Shown piece by piece: positions 45,201-52,956 of a stretch of 57,189 nt of DNA (position 1 is the stretch's first letter; every line of letters begins with the position of its first letter). Under the pieces are notes generated by a model. It was not told where the DNA came from. It worked only from the letters and a program-made list of their open reading frames with translations, and ran no database searches. Source of the stretch: Bacteroides sp. (GTDB lineage Bacteria; Bacteroidota; Bacteroidia; Bacteroidales; Muribaculaceae); assembly GCA_023663525.1 (NCBI GenBank), contig JAMPHF010000002.1:409898-467086 (forward strand). The letters are read 5' to 3'. A program made the position numbers and the translations under genes.

Positions 45201-48162
45201 TGGATACAGGAGACCATGAACGTGACTGACGGCCCATCACGTCATATTCGGTCAATGACGCTGCGAATTTCCCGTCAGGCTGCTGAGAGAGTGAGATATG
45301 GTTGCGACCGAGACCATCATAGACTGCTATATCATCACGGTAAGTGGCGGAGGATATGAAACTGCTTGTGGTCACGCTGCTTGTCTGACCGATGGAATAG
45401 GTGTATTTCGTCCTCACATCTCCGTTAACCGAGATTTCGGCGAGACGGCCTGCGTTATCGTAGGCAAACGACTCCTTTGTGCGCGCAGGAGAAGTCATGG
45501 ACTTCACGCCGACAAGATGCTCCCACTCAGCTTTGCTGACCAATGAGCCGGAGGCAACTGACATTGAAAGCGGATTACCGTAGCTGTCGCGAGTCCATTC
45601 GGTCGTGTTGCCAGAGACGGAGGTGAACTTTGTCAGATGTCCCTTGGTGTCATAGGTGTATGTGCCTTTGTTCCATTCCGTGTCGCCACGGCGCAGCCAT
45701 ATCCGCTTCGGGCGGAACGTGGAGCCGAACATACCCATCTCATGGCTGAAGCCGGTGGTCATGGACCGAAATGTCTCCTTTACTCCTGTGACCACGCCGA
45801 GGACGTTGCGCTCTCTCATCAGTGAGGCAATATCAGGGGAGCGGGTATCTGTGTAGGTGTATTCGGTCTGAATGCTGTCGAAACCGTTAGACACCACTTT
45901 AAGCGAGAGCAGTCCAGTTCCGGGCAGATATTCGTAACGCTCCCGGACTGTACTGTTATAGTTGTCGAAATATCGGGTGGTCTTCTTGCCTGTCAATCGT
46001 TCGGATGTGAGGAAAACAGTGTAGTCCTGTCCCTCATACCATTCAATGTCGTCGCGGTTAATCAGACGTGAGTCATCAAATGGCTCCGGAGGATACTCAC
46101 CGGCTTCATATTGCCAACCCATCAGCCCTATTATCATCTGTGTATTCGGTCCAAAATCGGGGGCATAACTCGTGGGATAAAGTAAAAGGCATTTCCTTAC
46201 CGGAGTGAAGCAGTCAAGATAGGGAACAGTTTTATTTTCAGAGAGACCGTATGAGAATACAGTCCTTTCAATTGCGGCATATCCACCGGTAGTGGACTTG
46301 TAGCTTGTGATGCTGGTCTGCACGGGACCGTTTGAAAATATATCATACATCAGTACGGGATATACACATCCCCAATCCCTGTCGACGATATTGGTCGGGC
46401 ATATTTTGTCAAAATCGTATTCAGTCTTGCCCTCCGAGTCGATTTCAGTCACGCGGTCATACCATATCGGTATGCCACCGGAATGACCGGTCATATAATC
46501 AGAAGCTGTATTGATTGACAGAAATTGATCAAATACAGGATATATCAAACCTTTACAGTATTTGAGACAAAAATAAGGTGTCTCTGTCAGAAAGGTATGG
46601 AGCATGGGTGCGGACGTGACTCTTGCAAGTCCGTTACCACCCTGTCCGTAGATGTATGTCTTTATACGGGGATTACTGTCTGAATCATTTTCCCTCAATG
46701 TCATTTTCTTTACACGCAGACCCCCGCCTTCAGACAAGGAATGTTCATTAGTAATATGCACGCCCACCCATACCGGAGAAGTCTGTTCAAGGAATCTGTG
46801 CGTCTCGTATTCCCATTCCACAGACCCGCCTGTCGGATAGGTCGCTTTGGTGAGCATGTAGGCTCTCATTTTCTCGGAGTCAATCTCTCTGTTCGCTTCA
46901 CCGATGACATATCCGTTGTACACATTATTGGTCATTCTGATCTGCGGTGAAAGTCTTAGACTGTTATCCCTGCCATTGTAGAAACCCCACCAATCCACCA
47001 TATCACCGCGACTGAATGTTGTGGGGTCATAATCAAACGAGTATTTTTCAGTTTCCTGCAATGCGACTTCCGACAACAGCTTCGGATCTTTTGAATGAGA
47101 CAACGTGGCTGTGAAGACTTTCCGGCTGCTGTTCGACACTGTCACGGATTTCAGCATATTGACGGAGCCGCCATAAGCACATTCAAGTTTTCCACCCGGA
47201 AAATTTATACAGGCGAGATTTTTCGTGTTATAATAGTCATGAGCCTTCTTGTATGCAGTGTTACCGGCATTGTTGACATGCGAAAACGCCAATGTACCTG
47301 TATTATAATATAATGTTGTAGCCCCGAGGGTCTTGAATCCATGATGGCCATGGTTGGAGAGTTGCCAATCCACTGAAATTGTACTGCCTGATTGTAGTGT
47401 AATGGATGTAAGCAGCCATTCAGTGCGCATATTGAGATAGTCGATGCACTCTCCTTCAGTCCCGAAATTATATATATTACCTTTTGGGTCAGTGACCTTT
47501 ATATATGACAGGAACTTATCGCATTCGACAGCATACTCATTGCAATCCACACCGTGTAATTTCCCATCTTTGTATATCAAAGTCAAAGTCTTGTCTATCA
47601 GATATATCGTATAAATATCATGCTCGGTGTCATATCTATCGGTATACAGCAGTCTGCTTGTTGCGCCTTCCATCGTCAGACAGCCGTAGCCATTCTCATA
47701 GCACTCCTTCACGAAATCTCCCCCACGGTCACCAACGAATGTGAAATACTCATCCGGTCGTCCCATAATCCTGCGCGAGACACGCATAGGAGGAGAAAGT
47801 ATCCATCCGTATCCTATCGGCTGCGGGTCATCTTCCGGCTTTATACCGTTGGACCTGTACTGAAGAGATACAGGCATACTGAAATCTTCAACCTCTATGG
47901 TATATATGGGGATAGAAAATTCACATGCGCCGGTGGCAAGAGCCGGAGACGGCATCATCACTTGCCGTATGCCTCTTGCCTGTGGAGATTCCGGCCACGC
48001 GTTCTGTTCCGGCAATTCAACCTGCTCTGACAAAGCCATGACATCCTGTGACAAAACCTCTGTTTGTATAGAATCTTTTCCAACTGCAGACGTGTCAATC
48101 TCTGCAAGCACCGGGAATGCAAGCAGAAGCAGGAAAGAGAGTATGTTGATCCTGTGTCTCAT
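42292..48162 (-). CDS. Secreted RHS-repeat polymorphic toxin with PLA2-like tip
   Basis: A 1956-residue RHS/YD-repeat protein with signal peptide MRHRINILSFLLLLAFPVLA. Residues about 50-800 form the N-terminal shell-building part. YD repeats (for example YDNAGRLAEI, YDKSNRLTSA) run to the RHS core, ending at GNPIRFTDPTG at residue 1746. The variable tip is 1747-1956: YTGPYNPKTYGDDW (from Tyr1853), then SMKHDQLYD with His1883 and Asp1884, then DVIKADAGL. This Y-x-G-P-x-N plus HDxxY layout recalls phospholipase A2 folds of parvovirus VP1 type. The tip is AT-rich, unlike the core. The candidate immunity gene follows after 7 nt. Confidence 0.82.
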   Translation of the reverse strand: MRHRINILSFLLLLAFPVLAEIDTSAVGKDSIQTEVLSQDVMALSEQVELPEQNAWPESPQARGIRQVMMPSPALATGACEFSIPIYTIEVEDFSMPVSLQYRSNGIKPEDDPQPIGYGWILSPPMRVSRRIMGRPDEYFTFVGDRGGDFVKECYENGYGCLTMEGATSRLLYTDRYDTEHDIYTIYLIDKTLTLIYKDGKLHGVDCNEYAVECDKFLSYIKVTDPKGNIYNFGTEGECIDYLNMRTEWLLTSITLQSGSTISVDWQLSNHGHHGFKTLGATTLYYNTGTLAFSHVNNAGNTAYKKAHDYYNTKNLACINFPGGKLECAYGGSVNMLKSVTVSNSSRKVFTATLSHSKDPKLLSEVALQETEKYSFDYDPTTFSRGDMVDWWGFYNGRDNSLRLSPQIRMTNNVYNGYVIGEANREIDSEKMRAYMLTKATYPTGGSVEWEYETHRFLEQTSPVWVGVHITNEHSLSEGGGLRVKKMTLRENDSDSNPRIKTYIYGQGGNGLARVTSAPMLHTFLTETPYFCLKYCKGLIYPVFDQFLSINTASDYMTGHSGGIPIWYDRVTEIDSEGKTEYDFDKICPTNIVDRDWGCVYPVLMYDIFSNGPVQTSITSYKSTTGGYAAIERTVFSYGLSENKTVPYLDCFTPVRKCLLLYPTSYAPDFGPNTQMIIGLMGWQYEAGEYPPEPFDDSRLINRDDIEWYEGQDYTVFLTSERLTGKKTTRYFDNYNSTVRERYEYLPGTGLLSLKVVSNGFDSIQTEYTYTDTRSPDIASLMRERNVLGVVTGVKETFRSMTTGFSHEMGMFGSTFRPKRIWLRRGDTEWNKGTYTYDTKGHLTKFTSVSGNTTEWTRDSYGNPLSMSVASGSLVSKAEWEHLVGVKSMTSPARTKESFAYDNAGRLAEISVNGDVRTKYTYSIGQTSSVTTSSFISSATYRDDIAVYDGLGRNHISLSQQPDGKFAASLTEYDVMGRQSRSWSPVSISSRKTNAKTLRDAAVGYHGDDGAYSLMTYEPSQRGLPVSVSKCGSAWHDSGKVTRIGHHTNYLPDTYSCPQYWVTEGGVEAQIIHAPGTLTVEETIDEDGDAVEIYKDIRGLTVGRIENRQLTSFVYDDAGNLRYILPPGVSGTRAHGESIMRQLAYCYEYDSRGRMVTGKIPGVKAARYMYDPADRLVAEHSAHHPDGVWRLYGYDNADRQVVAVDCTATDAQVTAFAASCRTASLSASGEYAGYTLPGAPAGAGVVWARYYDSHDFISANSLSSNFKWMDPPYPPAYRERGDSFGLLTGVYTGQGFEAYYYDVYGNLIQHCATGFNTGRHNMYYGYFGQPVATESVYPGTNWPTVFTRHSYDDAGRLSATTVMLGSELPANKWRATVSRTYNAIGQLAGLRLGNATRSFTYDANGWLKSSLTKAGTEQRSETLFYADGTTPCYNGNISAKVTSAGRYDYAYDKSNRLTSAKFSGGSGNADFSASYSYDNRGNVTSLTRKGIIDKAIDREMFGLLDDLTFSYTGNQISLVDASSEALPFYGMTGVGLDQNGMRIRYDASGRICSDETRGITLIEYDNDGHPVRTVFDSGNEQIDSWDGFGNHLSTEFFSAEAATPYLTRRYYGDGHIQTTSPLDGNSSLVTGFDGGYFDSEGVHYFITDYQGNNIAVVDSVNGFTEEYGYYPYGEPWRESEGNPFTFSGNERLRLDGINEYDFHARRYVASLPAFSSWDPLNGNYPWLSPYAYCAGNPIRFTDPTGLDWVHRRVNGIDEYYYDREIKSLSDINKVYGANSDISYIKNGSTLRLGNFDYTFNNDLEENKYGTVMKNGLLQDNSEIIYGDNYTIFGTSNNSCDAKTLHKNYFGTSYTGPYNPKTYGDDWSYQYKPRNPSEIASMKHDQLYDKAKAEGLTGALIDCRLDVIKADAGLVYDNFKNIFVTNSTADRLRSLATGTSFAIIVAYKFFIISQQFN
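44609..44648 (-). repeat. RHS segment duplicated at 41.6 kb
   Basis: Source-like copy of the 40-nt shard at 41638-41677 (one mismatch, at 44623). It encodes ADRLVAEHSAHHPDG within the RHS repeats. Confidence 0.8.
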
Positions 48163-48183
48163 GGATGGGATGATTCCAAGGCG

Positions 48184-49155
48184 TTATATCGTTACTATTA
48201 CTTTGCGGTCGGTTGGTGTTCCTGCGGATACAGTCAGGATATATTTTCCCGGAGGTAAATCCGGTAAGCGGTATTCCCGCTCTATGCCATCTGCCCGTAT
48301 GTCTGTCGGTTCGTGGGAAAATATAGTTCCTTGTATATTGGATACGGACAGTGTCAGCCTCAGATTTTCAGGAAAATCCCCCGTAATATACACTATGCCA
48401 TTATGACATACTATGGTTGATTCATCCAATGCCCGTTGTGACCGAGATGTCCGGGACAGAGGTATCCGGCTGTCAATATCGGGGATTTTCCATTCATGAA
48501 GCACAAATGTGTGTGACTCGGAGGAAATGACCCTTGAATCTGAATATTCCTTCTCTGAAATCTGTATTGCAACCGGGAATGGATCTCCTTCAAGAAACCA
48601 GCGTGTGCGCGTGACCTCCTTGCGGTCGCTCATCGGGCTGTCAATTGAATCTGCATGAGACTGTATGAAATATGAACGGGTCTCACTGATTGCAGATGCA
48701 TCCAGCATATAGTCGTCCGACAATTTCAGACTCCCCTTTATGGGCTTGGAACATTCATAGGTACCACCGAGATCAATTTCAAACGTTCCGCAGTAATGCC
48801 CTGTCATATCCGTGGAATCTCTACCTGAAAACAGGGATGCGCCAAAAGCAGATGTGGGCACTGGCCTGTTCAGCATTGTCCGATGATTTCTGTTCCATTC
48901 TCCGATATAGTACACCATATCATTCTTAACCTTGTACCACTGCCTGTTTCCTTTCCAATACTCCATCATGAGACTATCTATCACATACATCCTGAACAGA
49001 AGCGGAAGTTCAGAATCGTATGTATCCGAGAAATCCCACATGTCACTTCTGACATCAACAGGCATTGTCTCCAGAGAGAATATGCGATCCTCAGCATAGG
49101 TAAGGCTTCCCATCAATCCCCAAAAGATTGCTATTATTTGCACGATGATCTTCAT
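48184..49155 (-). CDS. Secreted protein with T9SS-like C-terminal sorting domain
   Basis: A 323-residue protein with signal peptide MKIIVQIIAIFWGLMGSLTY. The central part has no recognised family. The last 75 residues look like a type A sorting domain of the type IX secretion system: a strand-rich module with LSVSNIQGTIFSHEP and the final PDLPPGKYILTVSAGT then KVIVTI. The RHS gene begins 21 nt after the stop, so both are probably cotranscribed. The domain suggests export across the outer membrane or cell-surface attachment, although no T9SS genes are in the window. Confidence 0.72.
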   Translation of the reverse strand: MKIIVQIIAIFWGLMGSLTYAEDRIFSLETMPVDVRSDMWDFSDTYDSELPLLFRMYVIDSLMMEYWKGNRQWYKVKNDMVYYIGEWNRNHRTMLNRPVPTSAFGASLFSGRDSTDMTGHYCGTFEIDLGGTYECSKPIKGSLKLSDDYMLDASAISETRSYFIQSHADSIDSPMSDRKEVTRTRWFLEGDPFPVAIQISEKEYSDSRVISSESHTFVLHEWKIPDIDSRIPLSRTSRSQRALDESTIVCHNGIVYITGDFPENLRLTLSVSNIQGTIFSHEPTDIRADGIEREYRLPDLPPGKYILTVSAGTPTDRKVIVTI

Positions 49156-49269
49156 GACCGCAATATACGAAACATTTTTTAATACCGCAACAGTAAAGTG
49201 TTAAGATTTGATAAAGTTTGATAGGCGTTTATTGTTGAAGGTTGGGAGTGAATAATATCGCTCTTTGTG

Positions 49270-49301
49270 TTGCGAGTTCTTCAAACAAATTATTAAATTT
49301 G
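49270..49301 (+). promoter_or_regulatory. Promoter of the HAD hydrolase gene
   Basis: TAAATTTG at 49294-49301 is an exact -7 box. A weak -33 element (TTGC at 49270-49273) sits 20 nt upstream. The leader is about 22 nt. Confidence 0.55.
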
Positions 49302-49328
49302 TACGGATAAAAGAAAAACTATTGACTG

Positions 49329-49952
49329 ATGATAAAAAATCTTCTTTTTGATCTCGGAGGTGTGATCATGGATCTTGACCGTGACCGCTGTGTCAGAGCG
49401 TTCGAGAAGTTGGGAATGAAGGATGCCGACAGTTTTCTCGGTGTCTATGGCCAGAAAGGTGCGTTTCTCGCCCTCGAATCAGGCCGGATAGATGCGGCGG
49501 GTTTCCATGAGAGCGTGCGCCCGATGATTGACCGTGAGAATGTGACCGACCGCGAGATTGATGATGCGTTCAATGAGTTTCTTGTCGGTATCCCCGTCCA
49601 CCGGCTCGAATCCCTGCGCGAGCTTCACAAGGACTATAAGGTCTACCTCCTTTCAAACACTAATCCCATCATGATGGAGAGCAAGATTGCCGAGGAGTTC
49701 CGCAAGGAGGGGCTGGAGATGGACGACTATTTCGACGGAGTTTTTACCTCCTACGAGGCGAAATGCTGCAAGCCGGGAAAGGCTATATTTGACTATGCGG
49801 CGAAGATGGGTGGATTTGAGCCTTCGGAGACACTTTTTTTCGATGACTCGCAGTCGAATGTCGATGCCGCCCGCTCGTTTGGCTTCAATGCCGTGCTCGT
49901 GAAACCGGGCGATGAGTTTGTGGACTTGCTCAGTGAGTTTTGCCGCGAATAA
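49329..49952 (+). CDS. HAD-superfamily hydrolase, subfamily IA
   Basis: A 207-residue haloacid-dehalogenase-type phosphatase. Motif I is FDLGGVIMDLDRD with Asp8 as nucleophile; the second Asp of DxD is replaced by Gly, as in many HAD-IA proteins that read DxGGV. Motif II is VYLLSNTNPIM (about residues 106-116), motif III Lys lies in CCKPGKAIFDYA (about 147-158), and motif IV is TLFFDDSQSNVDAA (about 168-181). The cap domain is the small helical one between motif I and II. The substrate is probably a small phosphorylated metabolite. ribF follows after a REP-like element. Confidence 0.9.
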   Translation: MIKNLLFDLGGVIMDLDRDRCVRAFEKLGMKDADSFLGVYGQKGAFLALESGRIDAAGFHESVRPMIDRENVTDREIDDAFNEFLVGIPVHRLESLRELHKDYKVYLLSNTNPIMMESKIAEEFRKEGLEMDDYFDGVFTSYEAKCCKPGKAIFDYAAKMGGFEPSETLFFDDSQSNVDAARSFGFNAVLVKPGDEFVDLLSEFCRE

Positions 49953-49984
49953 ACACCATGCCACTCACGGTTGTTAAAAAAATT

Positions 49985-50102
49985 GTAGGGATATGCCTTC
50001 GGCATGTTTGCAATCGCGTATTGATTGCATAAAAATCATATTTGCAGATACAGAGCCATTGCACAGGCGTATCCGTCCAACATGCCAAAGGCATGTCCCT
50101 AC
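49985..50102. repeat. REP-like double hairpin
   Basis: Arms 49985-50008 and 50079-50102 are inverted repeats at 22 of 24 positions (outer GTAGGGA). Each arm is itself a hairpin (ATGCC-TTC-GGCAT type), and a third hairpin, TGCAATC with GATTGCA, lies between. This nested form is typical of REP/BIME elements. It lies between the HAD gene and ribF. Confidence 0.82.
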
Positions 50103-50139
50103 GACGTTTGACATGTGAAAAAGAAATACGTATTTTAAA

Positions 50140-51066
50140 ATGAGACTTATAACCAAAAGCGACACTTCACGCAGGCGAATAGCCGCCGTAGGGATGTATG
50201 ACGGCGTGCATGCCGGACATAAATTTCTGATTGATTATCTCCGTCTTGAGGCCGGGACACGTGGTCTCACGCCGTCGGTCATCACATTTTCGCGCCATCC
50301 ACTGTCAGTGGTGCGTCCGCTTGAGGCTCCCGGACTGCTGACTTCGCTTGAGGACCGCGTGCGCCGGCTCGGTGCTGCGGGAGTTGATGACATTGTCATC
50401 CTTACGTTCAATGACCGCCTGCGCTACAAGAGCGCGAAGGATTTTCTTGAGATGCTCCATAAGTCGTATGGCATAGACGCTCTTGTGCTTGGTTTCAATA
50501 ACCGTTTCGGTCATGACCGCCCGAAGTCGATTGATGAGTATAAGGCAATTGGCGAGGAGACGGGTGTCGAGATCATTCCCGCTCCCGAATATCATGGTGC
50601 GGGTGCGCCGGTAAGCTCCTCCAACATCCGCCATCATCTCCTCTCGGGTAGCCCCGAGAAAGCGGCCGAGGCGTTGGGCTATCCATACGCCCTGCGGGGG
50701 ATCGTGGTCAACGGTCAGAGGCTGGGGCGTTCGCTTGGTTTCCCCACCGCCAACATAAAGATTTCAAATCGTGAGCTTCTCGTTCCCAAGCCCGGGGCAT
50801 ACGCCGCTATCGTGGTGACCCCCGATGGCGAACGCCGCAAGGCAATGGTCAACATCGGTTTCCGGCCCACCGTCAACATGTCTGATGGTCAAGGAGAGCT
50901 TTCAATCGAGGCCCACATCCTGGACTATACGGGCTATCTCTATGACGAGGAGGTGACGGTCGAGTTTGTGAAGTTCCTGCGCCAGGAGCGCAAGTTCTCG
51001 TCCACTGACAAACTCCGCGAACAGCTCACCCGCGATGCCGCAGATGTCCGCAAGATGTTCGGTTAG
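50140..51066 (+). CDS. ribF: Bifunctional riboflavin kinase/FAD synthetase
   Basis: RibF phosphorylates riboflavin to FMN and adenylates it to FAD. The 308-residue protein has the usual length. The N-terminal adenylyltransferase domain has AAVGMYDGVHAGHKFLIDYL (GxxHxGH-type motif, about residues 15-34) and NNRFGHDRPKSIDEY (about 122-136), plus SSSNIRHHLLSG. The C-terminal kinase domain has RGIVVNGQRLGRSLGFPTAN (about 187-206, with PTAN) and MVNIGFRPTVN, ending in the riboflavin-binding helix RQERKFSSTDKLREQL. A GH43-like gene follows after 38 nt. Confidence 0.97.
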   Translation: MRLITKSDTSRRRIAAVGMYDGVHAGHKFLIDYLRLEAGTRGLTPSVITFSRHPLSVVRPLEAPGLLTSLEDRVRRLGAAGVDDIVILTFNDRLRYKSAKDFLEMLHKSYGIDALVLGFNNRFGHDRPKSIDEYKAIGEETGVEIIPAPEYHGAGAPVSSSNIRHHLLSGSPEKAAEALGYPYALRGIVVNGQRLGRSLGFPTANIKISNRELLVPKPGAYAAIVVTPDGERRKAMVNIGFRPTVNMSDGQGELSIEAHILDYTGYLYDEEVTVEFVKFLRQERKFSSTDKLREQLTRDAADVRKMFG

Positions 51067-51104
51067 CGGACAAATATTCATTTTTTTCATAAAAATCTAA
51101 TAGC

Positions 51105-52121
51105 ATGTCAACAAAGTCAATTTTCAAAATTCTCCTCCTGTCGCTCGGACTGTCGTCCGTCACGGTCATGGCCTCCGAGACGGATCGTGATGTCTATCTT
51201 TTCACGGGTCACCGCGAACCAGCCCTCGACGGGCTGCATTATCTCTACAGCTATGACGGTCTGCGCTGGGACAGTATCCAAGGCTCATGGCTCCGCCCGG
51301 AGATTGGCAACAAGAAAGTGGAGTATTACAACACTCACTCCAAGAGCATGGAGAAGGCGAAGTATGCGCCTGCGTCCATGATGCGTGACCCGTCGATTGT
51401 GCAAGGTCCTGACGGGACATATCACCTCGTGTGGACTTTGGCGTGGTCAGGCGAGAAGGCTTTCGGCTATGCCTCGTCAAAGGATCTCATCAACTGGAGC
51501 GAGCAGCAGATCATCCCGGTGATGGAGGGGGTGGAAACTGACAATGTCTGGGCTCCCGAGATTTTCTATGACGATGTGAAGAAGCATTTCATGATTGTCT
51601 GGTCATCGTCTATCCCTGAGGAACGCTACACCGAGGCTGACCGTCTCGGGTCGAATAACTGCCATCGGCTTTTCTACACCACGACCACCGATTTCAAGAA
51701 TTTCACGCCCTACCGTCCATTCTATGACCCGGGGTTCAATTCGATTGACGGGTTTGTGTTGAAGGAGGATGATGGAAAGTATGTGCTGATTGTCAAAGAT
51801 AACCGAAAGCCGGGCTACAGTGACCTCTTTTGTGTCACGGCCACTGATGCGGAGGGACCGTACTCGGATCCAAGCGTGAAATTTGCCCCGACGTATTCCG
51901 AGGGGGCGTGTGCCATAAAGGTCGGTGATGAGTGGCTGATCTATTTCGATGTCTACCGTCAGTATCGTTTCGGAGCGGTGTCCACCCGCGATTTCAAGAC
52001 GTTCACTCCGATTGATGACCGCATATCTCTCCCGGCGGGTCATAAGCACGGCACTATCATCAAGGTGAAGGAGTCAGACCTCAACGCCATCAAAGCCGAA
52101 GAAGCCCGCAGGTATAAGTGA
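51105..52121 (+). CDS. Secreted glycoside hydrolase, GH43-like
   Basis: A 338-residue five-bladed beta-propeller enzyme with signal peptide (MSTKSIFKILLLSLGLSSV, cleavage near VMA). Typical GH43 features are MRDPSIVQGPDGTYHLVWT (about residues 85-103, with a conserved Asp), SKDLINWSEQQ, DNVWAPEIFYDDVKKHFMI (about 146-164, with a catalytic-type Glu) and SIDGFVLKEDDGKYVLIVKD (about 207-226). GH43 enzymes mainly act on arabinan, xylan or galactan side chains; the substrate is uncertain. A lone pectinesterase at 12.8 kb could act on related plant cell-wall material, but the two are far apart. Confidence 0.85.
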   Translation: MSTKSIFKILLLSLGLSSVTVMASETDRDVYLFTGHREPALDGLHYLYSYDGLRWDSIQGSWLRPEIGNKKVEYYNTHSKSMEKAKYAPASMMRDPSIVQGPDGTYHLVWTLAWSGEKAFGYASSKDLINWSEQQIIPVMEGVETDNVWAPEIFYDDVKKHFMIVWSSSIPEERYTEADRLGSNNCHRLFYTTTTDFKNFTPYRPFYDPGFNSIDGFVLKEDDGKYVLIVKDNRKPGYSDLFCVTATDAEGPYSDPSVKFAPTYSEGACAIKVGDEWLIYFDVYRQYRFGAVSTRDFKTFTPIDDRISLPAGHKHGTIIKVKESDLNAIKAEEARRYK

Positions 52122-52128
52122 CGGGCTG

Positions 52129-52286
52129 AAAGGGCACGGAACGACATAAGGGACAGAAGCAACAGGATTTTATATACTTTTTGTCATGCGTCATTTATCG
52201 TCTGTTTGCCGAAGATGAATGACTGAGGACAAATGGCTAAAATAAATCTCTGTTACTTCTGTCCCTTATGTCGTTATGTACCCTTT
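52129..52286. repeat. Long foldback element C (36-bp arms)
   Basis: Arms 52129-52164 and 52251-52286 are inverted repeats at 32 of 36 positions with an 86-nt loop. It lies between the convergent GH43-like (plus) and PepSY-like (minus) genes. The same layout as foldbacks A and B, with other arm sequence. Confidence 0.8.
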
Positions 52287-52291
52287 TCGTC

Positions 52292-52729
52292 TTAGTGTTC
52301 GGTTTTCACGAAGTTTTCGTCAGAGTCGAAAAGCAGACAGTCGCCATCGGAGAGTTCGATAGCGTAACCCTTTGTGTATTTGAGTATTTTTGTTGCTGAG
52401 GCATCGGGGAATGCCAAGCTCATATAGTCGCGGATTTTTGCGGGGATGAGGTCAGAGTTGATTGCATGACCGGGAGCGGCTGAAATCTTGCGCAAAGTGC
52501 CGTCGTTGTTGAAGTCGAGGTCTGTACCGCTTGTGAGTTCCACCTCATACTCGGTGCCGCGTGCGTTGTAGTCTTTCTCGACGCTTGCCACGGCATCGTC
52601 TGCGAAACATGCTGTGATGAGGTTGCGTGCGCGGCGGGGGAGTTCTGATTCATTGATGTTCTCGCCTGCAAACACTGACGCTGTTGTAGCCATCATAAGG
52701 GCTAATGCTGATAAAACAATCTTTTTCAT
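52292..52729 (-). CDS. Periplasmic PepSY-like (PF11396-type) protein
   Basis: A 145-residue secreted protein with signal peptide MKKIVLSALALMMATTASVFA. Two repeats of about 55 residues make up the mature part: ARNLITACFADDAVASVEKD with TEYEVELTSGTDLDFNNDGT, and IRDYMSLAFPDASATKILKY with GYAIELSDGDCLLFDSDENF. This tandem strand-helix pattern is the PepSY-like/BLIP-like family of Bacteroidetes, often found beside secreted proteases as possible inhibitors. Here two serpins and a C10 protease lie upstream on the same strand. An actual inhibitory role is inference. Confidence 0.87.
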   Translation of the reverse strand: MKKIVLSALALMMATTASVFAGENINESELPRRARNLITACFADDAVASVEKDYNARGTEYEVELTSGTDLDFNNDGTLRKISAAPGHAINSDLIPAKIRDYMSLAFPDASATKILKYTKGYAIELSDGDCLLFDSDENFVKTEH

Positions 52730-52876
52730 ACCTAAAACAATTTAAAAAAACGATAATGTAAATGTGTGTTATTAGAACCTTGAGAATCTCAATATATGTT
52801 TTACAACATGTTTTTAACGAAAATTGTTCAAAGAAAAGAGATTTTTATCATTTTCCGTCTGAATTTCATGATTGTT

Positions 52877-52932
52877 CGTATATGCGCAAAAGGAGGAGTT
52901 TTCAAGAAAACTCCTCCTTTTGCGCATATACG
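52877..52932. terminator. 27-bp perfect palindrome, terminator of the serpin gene
   Basis: Arms 52877-52903 and 52906-52932 are exact inverted repeats of 27 bp with only AA between. The stem contains GGAGGAG with CTCCTCC and T-runs on both sides, so it can terminate in either direction. It lies 24 nt past the serpin stop (minus strand). Confidence 0.85.
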
Positions 52933-52956
52933 GGTGATTTACTCTGAAATTTGTCT

